Positions 36,696 to 48,310 are shown, counted from the first letter of the stretch. The stretch: 64,000 nucleotides of DNA from Umbelopsis isabellina (GCA_016758905.1 JAEPQZ010000015.1:434001-498000), one strand, 5' to 3'. Translations and numbers: made by a program. Notes: generated by a model from the sequence alone, not told the origin.

Positions 36696-38577
36696 ATGCT
36701 ATTATCCCGATCATTGTTGATCGCATTAGGCGGCTTAGCAGAAATATGCTATGCTTACACTGCTGTAGGCAGAGCGTCTTCTATGGCCGTCCTGATTGGT
36801 AACAAGTATGCTTACCTTTTTGCAGCTTGTTAATAATGAGTTTCGTCGTTGACCCTTTGCATAGGATATTTTGTCAAGGAGGTTATACATCAGTGCAAAA
36901 TAACAACCCTGGACCAGCAACAAACGAGATGATCATTTTACCAATAGATGTGTCGTTTCAACTCAATAATCCACCATATGAATCAGACAGTGGAACTATG
37001 GATGGTGCACCTGCGCTGTTAGGTACGAAATAGATCTTTTCGCATCGCCTTTTCATCCGAATCTAATTAATCCACTTTAGGTCAAGCAAACTTTTTGGGC
37101 GGCTACAATAACAGCGGCTACTACATGTTTGGTGGTCAGATAGCGAACGGCACAACTCGCACTGAAGTCAAATCGCTTTATCTTTTCAATACTACGCATT
37201 ACAATTGGCAACAAAACCCACAGACTACCGGACAATGGCCAGAACCACGCGACTCCGCCAGTGGTATAGCCAACATCAAATCTGGTGCTGGATATATTTT
37301 CGGAGGAGAACCACTTGTCAGTGGCTCCAATTGGCTCTTCAACACAACATGGCGCCTTCAAGCTGGGAGCGGCTGGAGCGAAATTGGTGGAGTAGCGCCT
37401 GGCGGTGGTCGACAAGCGCACGCTGTGGTTATGCTTACCAACGGACAAATGGTCATCCTCGGTGGCGCTGATAACAATGGAAACGCAATTCCATTCAATG
37501 AAATTTTGATATTTGATACAACCACAGGCACATATACAACAAAGGTAAATATTGTAATATGCATAATTTAAAGTTATTATACCTCGTCTGACATGTTCTC
37601 GCTCTCGCTTCGCTTTCCAGAACGCTACATTGTCTGGCTCAAATCCTGTACCTCGCTTAGCTCACGTAGCTGTCTCTAGTGAGTATCAACAATTCTTTCT
37701 ACTCTCTGTTCTAGACATGGTGGCTTACATGTTTTATCTTTTAGCTTATGATAACAAAATCATTATACATGGCGGAACTGGCCAAAATAACGCCTTCCTC
37801 GGTGATTTGGCAGTTCTAGATATGAATCAGACGACATTGGCATGGACAGTTCCTACCACTAGCGGCACTGCACCATCTCCAAGAAACGCTCATACTGCTG
37901 TTATGGTGGGAACACAAATGTTTATCATGTATGGACAAACTGGCCCCAGTTCACTTGACAACGGTGTTTATGCGCTTGATTCGACATCTTGGGCATGGCA
38001 GACCACGTACACACCAAGTAATTTGCAGTATACAAACACTGGGCTACTGCCAGCACCACCGCCGGGCTCCAACGAGCCGAGCACACAAAATAGCGGCAGT
38101 GGCACAGATAATAGCAGTGGATCTGGTGGTAACTCTGGTAGCAATGGAGGTAGTGGTAACAACAGTGGTGGTAATGGTCAAGGAGGTGGCGGTGGCCATA
38201 CTAGTACACCAACTGGTGCTATCGTTGGCGGAACTGTGGGAGGCGTTGCATTGGTACTTATATTAGCAGCTCTGGCTGCTTTTGCGTTTTTGCGCAGACG
38301 AAGAAGACAGTCAGAGTCTTCTGTATACCCTGTGAATGGTGGACCAGACTCCCAAAACGTTTACTATGCAAACAACATGTTCGACACTGCACCACCATAT
38401 TACCAACATTCCCAATTCGCAGGCAGCAGTGAGTTTAAAAATACACCATCACAGGCTGCTGATATGTCTCAAATCAACACAGCTAATCATTCGGATATGA
38501 TTACCCAAAAACCAAACACGCCAGCACATGCATCAGCAGAAGTAACACATTTGCAGAAACCTAACGTAACGGATTGA
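36696..38577 (+). CDS. Kelch-repeat protein with signal peptide and one transmembrane segment
   Basis: Five exons: 36696-36805, 36865-37022, 37081-37544, 37621-37678 and 37745-38577, giving 540 aa. A signal peptide (MLLSRSLLIALGGLAEICYA) leads into a kelch beta-propeller; blade signatures include KIFCQGGYTS, YYMFGGQIANG, GYIFGGEPL, MVILGGADNNG, IIIHGGTGQNN and MFIMYGQTG. A Gly/Ser/Asn-rich linker (38096-38205) precedes the membrane segment IVGGTVGGVALVLILAALAAF and a basic RRRRRQ stop-transfer. The cytoplasmic tail is about 95 residues, Gln/Asn/Pro-rich. The second intron-exon choice (36806-36864) gives a complete first blade; the alternative acceptor would need a 20-nt intron. Similar proteins are expanded in Mucoromycotina; ligands are unknown. 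Confidence 0.9.
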
Positions 38578-38975
38578 AACCTATAGACTACTCTCTTATA
38601 TTATATGTAGCAACTGTTGTGTCCCCAATATTCTATACATAGCTTAAAATAACTGTATAAATTCTTTATTTGCTGTTCTCAATTGATTCTGTGAAGCATT
38701 AGGCAATATCGCCACATGAAGTAAGGAACCAAATACATTTGAGGAGAAAGCAAATTACAGGGCAAGGGGAAGGCGTGTCTTGTCGTTTGATCGGACGACT
38801 GCGTTTTGGCTCCTTTACTGCGCTCCTTTTCGTGCTCGACATGTACATTTGGTTCCTGATTCCCCACAGTGCTTCAAGCGTTCTTCTTCTCCTTATTCAC
38901 TTTACACTCCTTATTGTGAAACGCGCGCATTTTTTTTCTTTATTTGCGACAAAGGGTGATATTACTTACTCTGTA
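38578..38975. other. Intergenic, promoter of small secreted protein
   Basis: About 400 bp, with CT-rich stretches at 38880-38930. An open frame continues upstream of 38976 without a convincing start. No other gene seen. Confidence 0.45.
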
Positions 38976-39305
38976 ATGGTCTTAATGCATTCTTGCCACC
39001 AAAATATTTGTCTTGCCTTCGTCGTGGCAAGCTTTCTAGCCACCACATGGGCACAAAGCAGTAACGGTCCCACCGTTAGTTGTGGTGAGCCAGCTACCGA
39101 TACGACCAAAACCCCTACCCTTAAATGTTGTTCTCAAACCAATGGCCTGGTCGTCCGGGACGCGCAAGGGCAAACAAGTGGATGCGTAATCGCAGATTAC
39201 TCTCAGCCTGCTGTTGCCAGTGCTTTTCAATCTTGTTGTTCGCAGCAAATGGTTATATACAGTGCAGTTGGTAAACAGGCTCCGGATGATTCAACTGCTA
39301 TGTAG
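38976..39305 (+). CDS. Small cysteine-rich secreted protein, unknown function
   Basis: A single exon of 109 aa starting at the ATG of MVLMHSCHQN; the hydrophobic segment ICLAFVVASFLATTWA ends in a plausible signal-peptidase site before QSS. The mature part has six Cys: C36, C51-C52, C70 and C87-C88, a C-CC-C-CC pattern. The domain is Ser/Thr/Gln-rich and about 80 residues long. I do not recognise a family. Hydrophobins share paired cysteines but need eight and a different spacing. It could be a surface or effector-like protein. Confidence 0.6.
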   Translation: MVLMHSCHQNICLAFVVASFLATTWAQSSNGPTVSCGEPATDTTKTPTLKCCSQTNGLVVRDAQGQTSGCVIADYSQPAVASAFQSCCSQQMVIYSAVGKQAPDDSTAM

Positions 39306-39381
39306 TGTTCTCATCTCCACTGTTAGTAAAAATAACATGTATTCCATTTGTAAACAACCTTTTTTTTAAAAGACTATGTAT

Positions 39382-40533
39382 TTAATCCAATTCCGCTAAA
39401 CTACTTCTATAAGATAATAAAGTATCATTAAACCGCTGAATCCACACTTTGCGATCTTCAGCTTGAGTGTCAGTCACCGTGCAATGCGTGATCCAAAACG
39501 TCAAACTGATTAGTATATTTAACGTATCTTTGAGAGGTACGACTTGGATATCCTCCCAAACCTTAGTGCTTCTTTCCTTGATTGCCAGGTGGAGCTGTTC
39601 CCTCCGTAAGGGTGCCTTCTGTATAACTTCATCTCCATCACCAGCAAAGGTATTTCGGCGGATCCACTGATCCAAGGCAGTGATACCCGAAAACTCCCAG
39701 TCTAGAACTCCCGACAAGGATTCATCCCAAAGCATGTTCCCAAAATGTAAATCCTGGTGAGCTAAAACAAGTGGCCGGGCATCGATAACATGTCGTACCT
39801 TGTTCGTGAAAGTATCTATAATTTCTTCTATTGCAGGTGCCATCGTTTGATTAATTTCTGCACATCGCTTGTGAGTAGACAACACAAACAAATCTCGGCG
39901 CAGTCTCGCGATAATGTAATCGGCCATTGTTGAGAACGGACCGCCAACTTGTAGCTTGTCCACTGTGATTTCTGGATACTCAGACCAATGTTGTTGGAGA
40001 TTTTCGACTTCATAAGTAGTTTCTTCGATAATTGGACCGGGCACTATGTGACCAGTGCTTTTGTCGATTGTAAGACCACCGACTTTGTCGAAAGGAACTT
40101 GAGCCAATTCAACACAGATTTCGGCCACTTGATTGATTAGCATGTCGAAATCAGCATCTGTCAAATTTCTCCAAGATGTGCTCAAGTCCTTGCCGGGCAA
40201 TCTGCTTAATAAGACATATTCGTACCCAAGCTCTTCGGTTGTATCACTCCATGCCAGAATATCAGGCACAGGACATGATTTTATGTGTTGTTTCACCCAC
40301 AGTAAACATGCTACCTCGTTACGGGTTTTAATTACCGGGATAGCAGGTCTGGAGATGCGTAAAAACAGGTCTTTTCCATTAACGTTTGCAATATAAATTT
40401 TGTGATATTCAGCACTTATTTCCGGTGGCGATGTAATTGAATCAATCTGTGTATTCAGCTTCTTTTCCAGAAATTCGAGGACAACAGACTCCTCCAAAGG
40501 ACTTGTATGATGGAAGAACTGCATATTGGTCAT
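39382..40533 (-). CDS. APH-type phosphotransferase (aminoglycoside/choline kinase-like fold)
   Basis: A single exon of 383 aa. The protein-kinase-like fold is recognisable by the catalytic loop HQDLHFGN (H259, D261, N266) and the metal-binding LDWEFSG (D278). N-terminal ATP-lobe features include DLFLRISRP with a following RNEVACLLWV helix and the hinge YVLLSRLPGKDLS. In fungi these APH-family proteins are numerous and phosphorylate small metabolites; the substrate is unknown, and antibiotic resistance should not be inferred. ATGs at 40533 and 40524 are both possible starts. Confidence 0.88.
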   Translation of the reverse strand: MTNMQFFHHTSPLEESVVLEFLEKKLNTQIDSITSPPEISAEYHKIYIANVNGKDLFLRISRPAIPVIKTRNEVACLLWVKQHIKSCPVPDILAWSDTTEELGYEYVLLSRLPGKDLSTSWRNLTDADFDMLINQVAEICVELAQVPFDKVGGLTIDKSTGHIVPGPIIEETTYEVENLQQHWSEYPEITVDKLQVGGPFSTMADYIIARLRRDLFVLSTHKRCAEINQTMAPAIEEIIDTFTNKVRHVIDARPLVLAHQDLHFGNMLWDESLSGVLDWEFSGITALDQWIRRNTFAGDGDEVIQKAPLRREQLHLAIKERSTKVWEDIQVVPLKDTLNILISLTFWITHCTVTDTQAEDRKVWIQRFNDTLLSYRSSLAELD

Positions 40534-40972
40534 TTAAAAGAGGCGCAGCAGTACCTCATATACAATGTCAGTTAAAAAAATATGTAATTTTATTGACAAG
40601 GTTTTGTGTAGCGAAGATAAGGTTCACACAATATGCAAGATAGTAACTAACACCAACCAAAACGATCTCATATGTAAGAAAAGTCATTGTATTACCAGCC
40701 TTTATGGGGATTTGCGAGAAAAAATGGCACAGAATAATAAAAATGGGATATTTTAAATAAAGGAGTGACTACGGGGGTGAAGCATTGATTATAATATAGG
40801 ATAGACATTAAATATTAAAGATAAGAACAAAGAAAGAATAAAAAGAAGCGTTTGCATTAGTTGGCAATTGCTCAGAATTCACAAAAAAGCAAATATATAA
40901 CAAGCGCATTTTTTCGGTACCTAGAGTCAATTCTTGGCATAGGATGAGAAAAAAGAGGCCTGCTCTATTGCG
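40534..40972. other. Intergenic, no gene seen
   Basis: Holds the APH promoter and the 3' end of the FAR1-type gene. AT-rich, with several AAAGA runs. No coding character. Confidence 0.5.
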
Positions 40973-42778
40973 TTACCACTGACTAGCAGATTGGCCAACG
41001 GCTGGGAGAATGTCTTGGTTTTGTTGCATACTACTTCCTATATCCATGTCTGGCTCATGTTTCAATCTAAGGTGCTCACCATTACCTTGCATTGGGAACG
41101 ACCGGTAATCTACAATGTGATTATCTCTACCAACAGAAGCGTTTGAGGTGGTAGGCGTCTGATTATGTTGTGGTGGAACTGATCTTGTACGCTGCGGGAT
41201 AATCATGCCATCTTCCATCATACCAAAATTGCCACTGCCAGCAGATGGCTGTTGAATCGTATTATAGGATTGAAATGGCATATAACCCGGCATTGGGCTT
41301 GTTAATTGAAAATTGTTGTCATAGGATTGTTGATACAAGTTGTATTGACCATGCATTTGCATTGGAACATCTGTTCTAGAGGTGCCTTGCGAATGTATTG
41401 ATGTTGGAGTAGTAGGAGATACAAATTGTTGCTGCGATGGCGCATGATGCATGCTTGTCGTACTAGCTGGAGATTCAGGTGTGTACAAAGCATTAGAAGG
41501 AGACTTTGAGTGATGTGTTCTTCTTCCTGCAGTGTCAATTGTGCTTGATGTGCGAATAGCCTGAGATTTGACATGAATGGTGTAGGCTGGTATGGACACC
41601 ACCTGCGAACCTCTCACGCTTTCCTTTGATGATTGCTGCGAATTATTTGGAGGAACAATGGCAAGCACCCTTCGTCTCTTAGTCGGAGACATGATCATAG
41701 ACTCGTCAGAGTCATTGTAAGATGATATCAACGGTGTTTGCGCTCTCATATCATTCATGGTCTGTGATGGCGGGCTCAATGATAAGGATCCATCCGTTGT
41801 GGCATCATCTGGTAGACTTGACGTTTCCACTGGGGACGGAATAGATTCTGGCATCACATGAGCAAACTGGCAGCATGCACTGAACAGCTTGACCAACTCT
41901 TGTTCTGCATGGGCCGTCCATTCGTCACTCGCTGCCGCAACAGTGCAAAGCCGTGTGGTCAAATTCGTTAACCGAAAAACTCGTTCGACAGTTTCTCTGT
42001 GCTTGATCTTTTTCCGTTCTTCAGAAAGTCGATTATAGAATCTACGTTCATTCCAAATTATGCCCTGAAATTCACTTTGCACGAATGATCTTATTTCGTG
42101 TGTTGCCCAGCGCTTCCTAGCAAGATCAACGATCATATCAGTAACTTCCTTCGGCCAACTTTTGACCATGTCGTCAGGGTGCATCATCTCGTGGTTATGT
42201 TCAGATGACGCAGCGTTTACAGATTTTCTGAATTCCCAGCGTTCCTGATCGTTCTCAAATAAAACTATTCTCCAGCGACAATCACATCGTTTAGAAGGTC
42301 GTTTTCGTTGCGGCGATGGCTTTGGATTACGTTGCGAATCTGGTACTCCTTCTCTAGAACAATAGACATATATATTCTGCAAAAACGAAAAACCAACCAG
42401 AGTGGTCAATAACAGAAACAACCCATGACTTAATTCGATAAGGCAGCATGCATGTGGCTAGCTGTCAAATAGGTAATGTGACCCTACCCTGTTTGAAGAA
42501 GCTTCTTGTTTGACAGTAAAGCCATACTGTGAACTGAGTTCACGACAATATTCAATGGCTGTAATGCTGTCTGGGAATGAAAGTTTTAACAGTCGCGTAT
42601 AGAATGAATCCATATGTCCCTGATTGTTCAAGTCAGTCACACAGCAATTTTTATGCAATTGTATACATTCGATCATTTTTACCGGTGGCGGTTTCCAGTC
42701 ACCAGTGTTGGAAATAGCTTGAGAAGCAGAAGACTGTGAGTGAGCATTCATGACATCTAGGTTTGGCATGGTGGACAT
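40973..42778 (-). CDS. FAR1/WRKY-GCM1-type zinc-finger protein, probable transcription factor
   Basis: Two exons (42488-42778 and 40973-42376) give 564 aa. Residues ~60-165 fit a FAR1-type DNA-binding domain: DSITAIEYCRELSSQYGFTV, then YVYCSREG, a basic stretch, RCDCRW and EHNHE. Zinc ligands are probably C103, C128 or C130, H157 and H159, a CCHH set as in the WRKY-GCM1 superfamily, which also includes yeast Aft1/Rcs1. A helical segment follows (ARKRWATHEIRSFVQSEFQG). The C-terminal ~300 residues are Ser/Gln/Pro-rich with an NLS-like PTKRRR, typical of a regulator. FAR1 domains derive from Mutator-like transposases, but no transposase core is present here, so this is a domesticated or host gene. 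Confidence 0.82.
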
Positions 42779-43523
42779 GCTAATGAGTGGAGAGAGCTTA
42801 AGGCGGAGTACAATAGGAGGGAGGATTTATGGCAAATCGTCGAATAAAGTGTTCCAAATAACAATTACAAACTCCAATGGAGAGATGAAAGATAAAGAAA
42901 AATGGCTTTAAACAAAATATGAAAAAAGTGAAGAAGAAGTAAAAGAGAGATGGCGATAATATGATGCCTTTAAAGTGGTAAGCGGTACAAGGAGGAGAAC
43001 AATATTGGTGAGGATCGTCATGTATGATTTGACAGGTGACCCTGTTTCTCAACAGCATATTCTTAAGGAGAGAAGCAGCAAAAAGCCATTAAAGGATCTA
43101 TGTGAACTCTACAAAAGGAGTATCAAGAATTCCAATTGCGCGGGCACTGGCAGAAAGGAATAAAATAAATAAAGACACTTGGGAGTAAGGAGGCCTTTTC
43201 AGAAATTTGATTCAAGTGGTAGTAGTTTATAGGGAGATATGAGGCTTTGACTGGGTGAATAGAAACCGGTAGCTGGGCTCCAGCTGCACTTTACAAACAA
43301 GATGCTAACCTGTCCCCACCCAGGCACATCCCAAAATATCACCCCAATCATGTGTTCACTGGAGGAGACGGGCCAACATTAACGCAGAGTAACGCGCAAA
43401 GACACTGGTTACGGAAAAATTTCATCTCTGGGAAGATATCCGTCCGCCACTATTGAATTCTGTGGGACCCTTTCTTTATCCTTTCTTGTTCACCCTCATT
43501 TTCTTGACCTCCTCTCATAAATT
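42779..43523. other. Divergent intergenic space
   Basis: About 745 bp between the FAR1-type (-) and F-box (+) genes. AG-rich, no exon seen. Confidence 0.45.
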
Positions 43524-44430
43524 ATGTCGTCTATTAACTCACTACCACACAAAATTCTGCGAAATATATTCGAGTTTTGCTCAACAGAAGACTTGTTCAA
43601 TATTATGCCCGTGTCCACTCTGTGGAAAGCGACCGCTAGTCAGGTGGTGGCCCACAGTTTCATCACCAAAGACTTGGTGATGTGGGTTGACCAAGAAGGT
43701 CGGATTTGGCCTATAGTTATTAACATGCTCCTTCAATACTCCTTACTAACTTGGTATGTTTCATATGTGCTTAGGCCACCGTATGTGCAACCCGCTTTGG
43801 ACTTTCGACTCGTACAACGCCCTGACAAACGTGGTCAGGTTTAAATTGAGAGAGCAAAAGTCAGATACCCTGGATATTTACAACCTCATGTTTGGTCTCA
43901 AACGACCCTGCCTTCGACTTATCACAGTAGGCGATGACAATCAATGGGACTATCTAGAGAAGGCTGGCCCCATCTCCCTGAAACACACTGGCAAAAAGAC
44001 GATGCTTGCTTCTGACCATTCCAGCGCTGATAAAACCTTCCACCAATGGCGCTTCACCTACAATATTGAATACTTGTACCGAAAAAACCGTAAAATTGAT
44101 GGTGAACGAGTGTTCGTCCCTGAAATATTCGAATGTTCACTGTCTTTCTTAAATCCAAGAAGAGCACATAGAGTAAGCCAGACCTGCCTGATTTGTCATC
44201 ATCCACATGTTGCTACTCTTTTTTGGTCACACCACTCATTACTGTTTTTTCTCTTTCAAAATTAGACCAAACTGACTTGGTACGTCAAGAAACATATCAA
44301 AAATATAGACCCTACCGCCTCAAAGACCGCAAGACGAACTAAAATTCATGGTGAAGTCTCGCCAGCTGAATGGCACAACTTTTTCGAACAGCATTCCAAT
44401 GAAGTAGGACCTCAAATGTTTGTCCATTAG
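43524..44430 (+). CDS. F-box protein
   Basis: Three exons (43524-43698, 43775-44172, 44266-44430) give 245 aa. The first 45 residues form an F-box (LPHKILRNIFEFCSTEDLFN, then MPVSTLWKATASQV), which would bind Skp1 in an SCF ubiquitin ligase. The rest has no leucine-rich or WD repeat I can recognise. The first intron has an unusual GTCGGA donor but a perfect TACTAAC branch site and CTTAG acceptor; this donor is the only one that keeps the frame into GHRMCNPLW. The target is unknown. Confidence 0.78.
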
Positions 44431-46491
44431 ACATAAACTCGATATAAATGATATAAAAAAAAAACAATAAAATAGCTTGACAAAGTTTAACATTGTGCAA
44501 ACTGGTTTTTGTGGACTTTCCCAAAAACAGTTTGTTTTGCACCCATCGTCAAATGCATGGTTGCCTTTATGCAAGCTGCGCCGAGCCTTAATCCGAGCCC
44601 TGAACCTGATGTGAGCGAACTCTAGACACTCAGCTCATTTCATTTTTGTTTTAGATGCAACAAGGCGTATCCAACCGATCTTCAACATGCGGGCTATTCA
44701 ACCAATGCAAAAAAAAAAAATGAAATTGATTCCAATGCGCCGACGGCCGGAAGTTCCCATATTTTCACTGCCGCGTCAACTTGCGCAGACAACCATACCG
44801 AACTGTTGGTCAAAGAACGAACCGTCACATAGCCGATGAATTGTATTTTCCACTTTTATCATATACTTGGATTAGTTTATCACTAATAGACTGAATTTTC
44901 ATTTTTTTTAAAAAATGATAGACGGACCTAATTACTTTATGGTATCTTCCCAAAAATTCATGAGCCGGAAAGTTATTGAGCTTGTCACTGTCAATTCCAA
45001 TCTCCAAATTCTTATTTACTGTATATGTTTGGACTTGATACCGTACAATCCCTTTTCAAAACACCGGAAATAGTTTAGTGAAAAGTAAGCCACTGACTGG
45101 TGAAATTTAAGTACTCCTATATCAAAGTGCCTTCTATGTTACTTGATTGGTATGTCGTACCACTAGTTGCACAGATACCGCCCTCATTTAACGCGGAAAA
45201 TAGTACCTAATGCGGTCTCATGACAAGGAAAGCAAAACTGCTTGCCTATCAAACGTCAGAATGGAATTATTGACGTAGGCTAAATGAACCAACAATCCGC
45301 TTAGGTATGTAAAGATTGTCGGTCGCGTTATCTTGATAAAACATTTAAATTGGTGGCAACGACCCTGTGTGAAATTGCATATTCCAAAAGCTGAACAGCG
45401 AAAGTGCGGTTTCAGAGTGCCACTCGTAGCATCACCTGTGCAGCGAAAGCATGCTAACTTATTACACACGACCTCCCCTCATCTTTACACATTGATCTTG
45501 CAATGACGCGTTCACATCCCACTTTTGAAAGCATGTCTAATTTTCAGCAAAGCGAATTTCAGATTATGCGAATAGTGTTTTGAGTTATCTTTGTTTAACT
45601 CATAGTGCAGCATCGTGGCTATATTGGCATTCGTGGCGCATGACACGTTACTTGCCGAGCAAAAATGCCCATAAATTTGTAAAATAACGCACATGAGTAC
45701 TGAAAGAAAAATTTCAAAGTTGCGCGATGAACTGTTAAAAAGTGATAAAAAGAAAGCACATTTGCGTTTTAAATACTGGCACAGGCATGTCTGAGAGATA
45801 AATACAGATCAAAAAAGCTTGCATTTCTGACAATGTAAAGTATACATCAGCTTGTGTTTTGTGGTGGATTGGTATCAGAAGTGCAAGAAGTTCTGCCCTT
45901 GAATATCATGGACGATGACAGTGACTCGGATAGTGAGGAAGAAGATGTTGTCATAATATGTGGTCAAAGGCAGCGAAAGTGCGCCTAGTAAAAAGGAGAT
46001 GTACGATTATAGCTCAATTTGCTGTGTTTCCGTTTCAAAAGCTACAACTTGAGCCTTGAGTCCCGTTTTCATAGAAGCTTTCCAAGTTTTCGCTGGCGGT
46101 TGAGCATGATTCTGGTTCAAATATACGATGAGATATTTCTGAGTGGAAAAAAGGCAACGCTGACGACCCTCCCACCACAGACAAACTTGCCTCAAATTGG
46201 TGTACACAGGCGAGTCTGTGTTCATAATGGGTATTAGACTGTTGCAAAAGATAAAGATCAGAACAAAACAAAACAAAGTAAACCAGGGTTGCCGAACAAA
46301 GAACTTCCCTACCCAATCACTTTTTTACAAAAGAGGATCATCGTTGAATGCGTCTATAATATATTGAGTTGTGTGCTATAATTGGTTTGATATTATTATT
46401 TTATAGCTCAATGAGTGCATATTGTTGCTACATAATGTATTGAAAGTACAGATTGGCTGTTGTAACTAATATTATTAAATTATTTATAAGT
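44431..46491. other. Long intergenic space with a possible decayed coding fragment
   Basis: About 2 kb. Short frames occur on both strands, none with a family signature. The stretch at 45871-45988 reads as an acidic peptide (DDDSDSDSEEEDVV, then ICGQRQRKC) with coding-like composition but no start or continuation. It may be a remnant of a gene or DNA transposon. No terminal repeats seen. Confidence 0.35.
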
Positions 46492-48128
46492 TTAGTTCTT
46501 TTCGGTGTCGACGTTCTCGGAGTGAGATTGTTCAATATCGTTGGAATGAACGTAGGTAGTGTTGTCAGACTCGTCATCCTCAACAAGGGTGAGACCCTTG
46601 GTTTCAGGAGTACAGAAGAAAGTACAAACGGCACCGAGGAACATGCAGCCAGCCAAGATACCAAGAGTACCTTGGACACCAATGCTAGACTTGACAGCAT
46701 AAGAGAAACCGAAAGAGGCAACAGCAGCACCGACCTTACCGCAAGCAGCAGAGAGACCGTGAGCAGTAGCTCTGATACGAGTGGGGTAGATTTCGACGGG
46801 AATGATGAAGGTGGTGGTGTTGGGACCAGCGTTGATGAAGAGGTAACCCAAAGCGTAAAGGAAGATGAAAGCACCGATGCTCTTTTCCAAGATAGCATTG
46901 TAACCGGCAGACAAGATGACATAGATGACAGTCAACATGGAGAAACCAATCAATTGAAGACCACGACGACCGACGATATCAATAAGTGCAATGGCAATCC
47001 AGTAACCGGGCAAGTTACCGGCCAAGACAACGATGATGTTACCAACAATCAAGTGAGCAACCTTCTCGAACATGGTGGAGCCACCAGAGTAACCAATTTT
47101 TGAGATGATGGTAGACTGGTTCAAGGAGAGACCGTAGACAGCAATATCAATGAGGAACCAGTTGACACAAGTACCAAATAGATGCTTGGCGTTCTTGGGT
47201 TGAGAGAAGTAAGCATTGAACTCAGCCCATGAAGCCTTTTGTTCGTCTTTGTGGAGAGCATATTTGCCATCATCATCATCAATGACCTTGTTGACACCTT
47301 CAGTGTTGAAGAAAGCGTTCATGTCTCTCTCAGCAGCATTCTTATCGTGCAAGACCTTCATGGTGTAGCGAGGAGACTCAGGAATGGTGAGACGGTAGTA
47401 CAATGCAGCCAAACAAGGGATGATACCGAAGGCCTGCAAAGGAATAAATAAGTAAAAGGGACGCAAATAATAGATGAATAACGTTACTGACAAATAACAC
47501 TTACGACAACGATACGCCAGACGTGATCGAGAGCAGCGGGGGAAGCATCGATAGCACCTTGGAAGATATACAAGAAGATGATGGCAACAATGTAGGCACC
47601 AACGGTACCGAAACCTTGCATAGAGAAGACAGCAGCCAACATCATACCTCTGCGGCTCTTGTTGGAGAACTCAGCAGCAATGGTGGCGGACATGGGGTAA
47701 TCAGCACCGATACCAATACCTTGGAATAGACGCCAGAAACAGAGGATAGCAACAACAGAAACACCACCTGGGGTGTTGCTTGCAAGGGCAGCACCGATAG
47801 TACCAACAATAATGATCATAAGTTCAATACCATACATTCTCTTTCTACCGTATCTATCAGCAAGATAACCAAAGATGAGTTGACCAGCAATAGCACCAAC
47901 GGTAGCGGAAGCTGACAGAAGGGAAGAGGGAACAGTGGGAATAGTGTTTGTGCCAGGATAATAGACGTAACCAATAATGGTACTCAAGATATTGATACTT
48001 TGAAGGTCATATTGATCAGCCAAGAAACCAACACCAGAGACCAAGATGGCTTTGACGTGGTGGCGAGTAAAGGAACGGTTATCCAATGACTCCAAGGCGT
48101 TAGCGCCAGTGTTGGAAATATCGGCCAT
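46492..48128 (-). CDS. pho84: High-affinity inorganic phosphate transporter (PHO84-like, MFS)
   Basis: Plasma-membrane H+/phosphate symporter. Two exons (47505-48128 and 46492-47433) give 521 aa. The phosphate-symporter signature is complete in GIGIGADYPMSATIAAEF. Other MFS motifs are GYLADRYGRKRMYG, LTIPESPRYT and the C-half PVEIYPTRIRATAHGLSAA. About 12 hydrophobic segments split around a charged central loop (HDKNAAERDMNAFF to KASWAEF). Codon use is strongly biased (few codons per amino acid), suggesting high expression. A TATAAAA box is 61 bp and a CACGTG box 177 bp upstream of the ATG, consistent with Pho4-like control (inferred). Confidence 0.95.
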
Positions 48129-48188
48129 GTCTGAAAGTGTCAAAGGGGCTCTGAACGACAACAACTTTTTCGTTCGAGCCAGGCATCA

Positions 48189-48195
48189 TTTTATA
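48189..48195 (-). promoter_or_regulatory. TATA box of phosphate transporter
   Basis: TATAAAA on the minus strand, 61 bp before the ATG at 48128. Confidence 0.55.
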
Positions 48196-48304
48196 TGCTA
48201 CGGTGGTAACAAATAACGGTACCCAATCAAGGTACAGGCAGTAGTACACGTTGCCAGAGCTTGGTCGTATGGCTCTTGGTCGGGTACTCTTGGTAAGCCT
48301 CTTC

Positions 48305-48310
48305 CACGTG
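48305..48310. promoter_or_regulatory. CACGTG E-box (Pho4-type) upstream of phosphate transporter
   Basis: A perfect CACGTG, 177 bp upstream of the start. In yeasts this is the core site of the phosphate regulator Pho4, a bHLH factor. Its place here fits, but the site is short and could be chance. Confidence 0.45.

Noticed and set aside
36806-36826. A 20-nt intron in the kelch gene (acceptor TTTTTGCAG)
   Set aside because: Too short to splice; the 59-nt alternative to 36864 gives a better first kelch blade.
38976-39305. Hydrophobin assignment for the Cys-rich secreted protein
   Set aside because: Only six mature Cys in a C-CC-C-CC order; hydrophobins need eight in C-CC-C-C-CC-C-type order.
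39382-40533. Aminoglycoside resistance gene
   Set aside because: The APH fold is shared by many fungal metabolite kinases and nothing here points to an antibiotic substrate.
46035-46316. A 93-aa minus-strand frame and an overlapping 72-aa plus-strand frame
   Set aside because: Neither shows a domain, splice partner or codon bias; kept only as part of the spacer description.
46453-47103. A 216-aa plus-strand frame overlapping the phosphate transporter
   Set aside because: Antisense shadow of a strongly codon-biased membrane protein; polar and without any domain.
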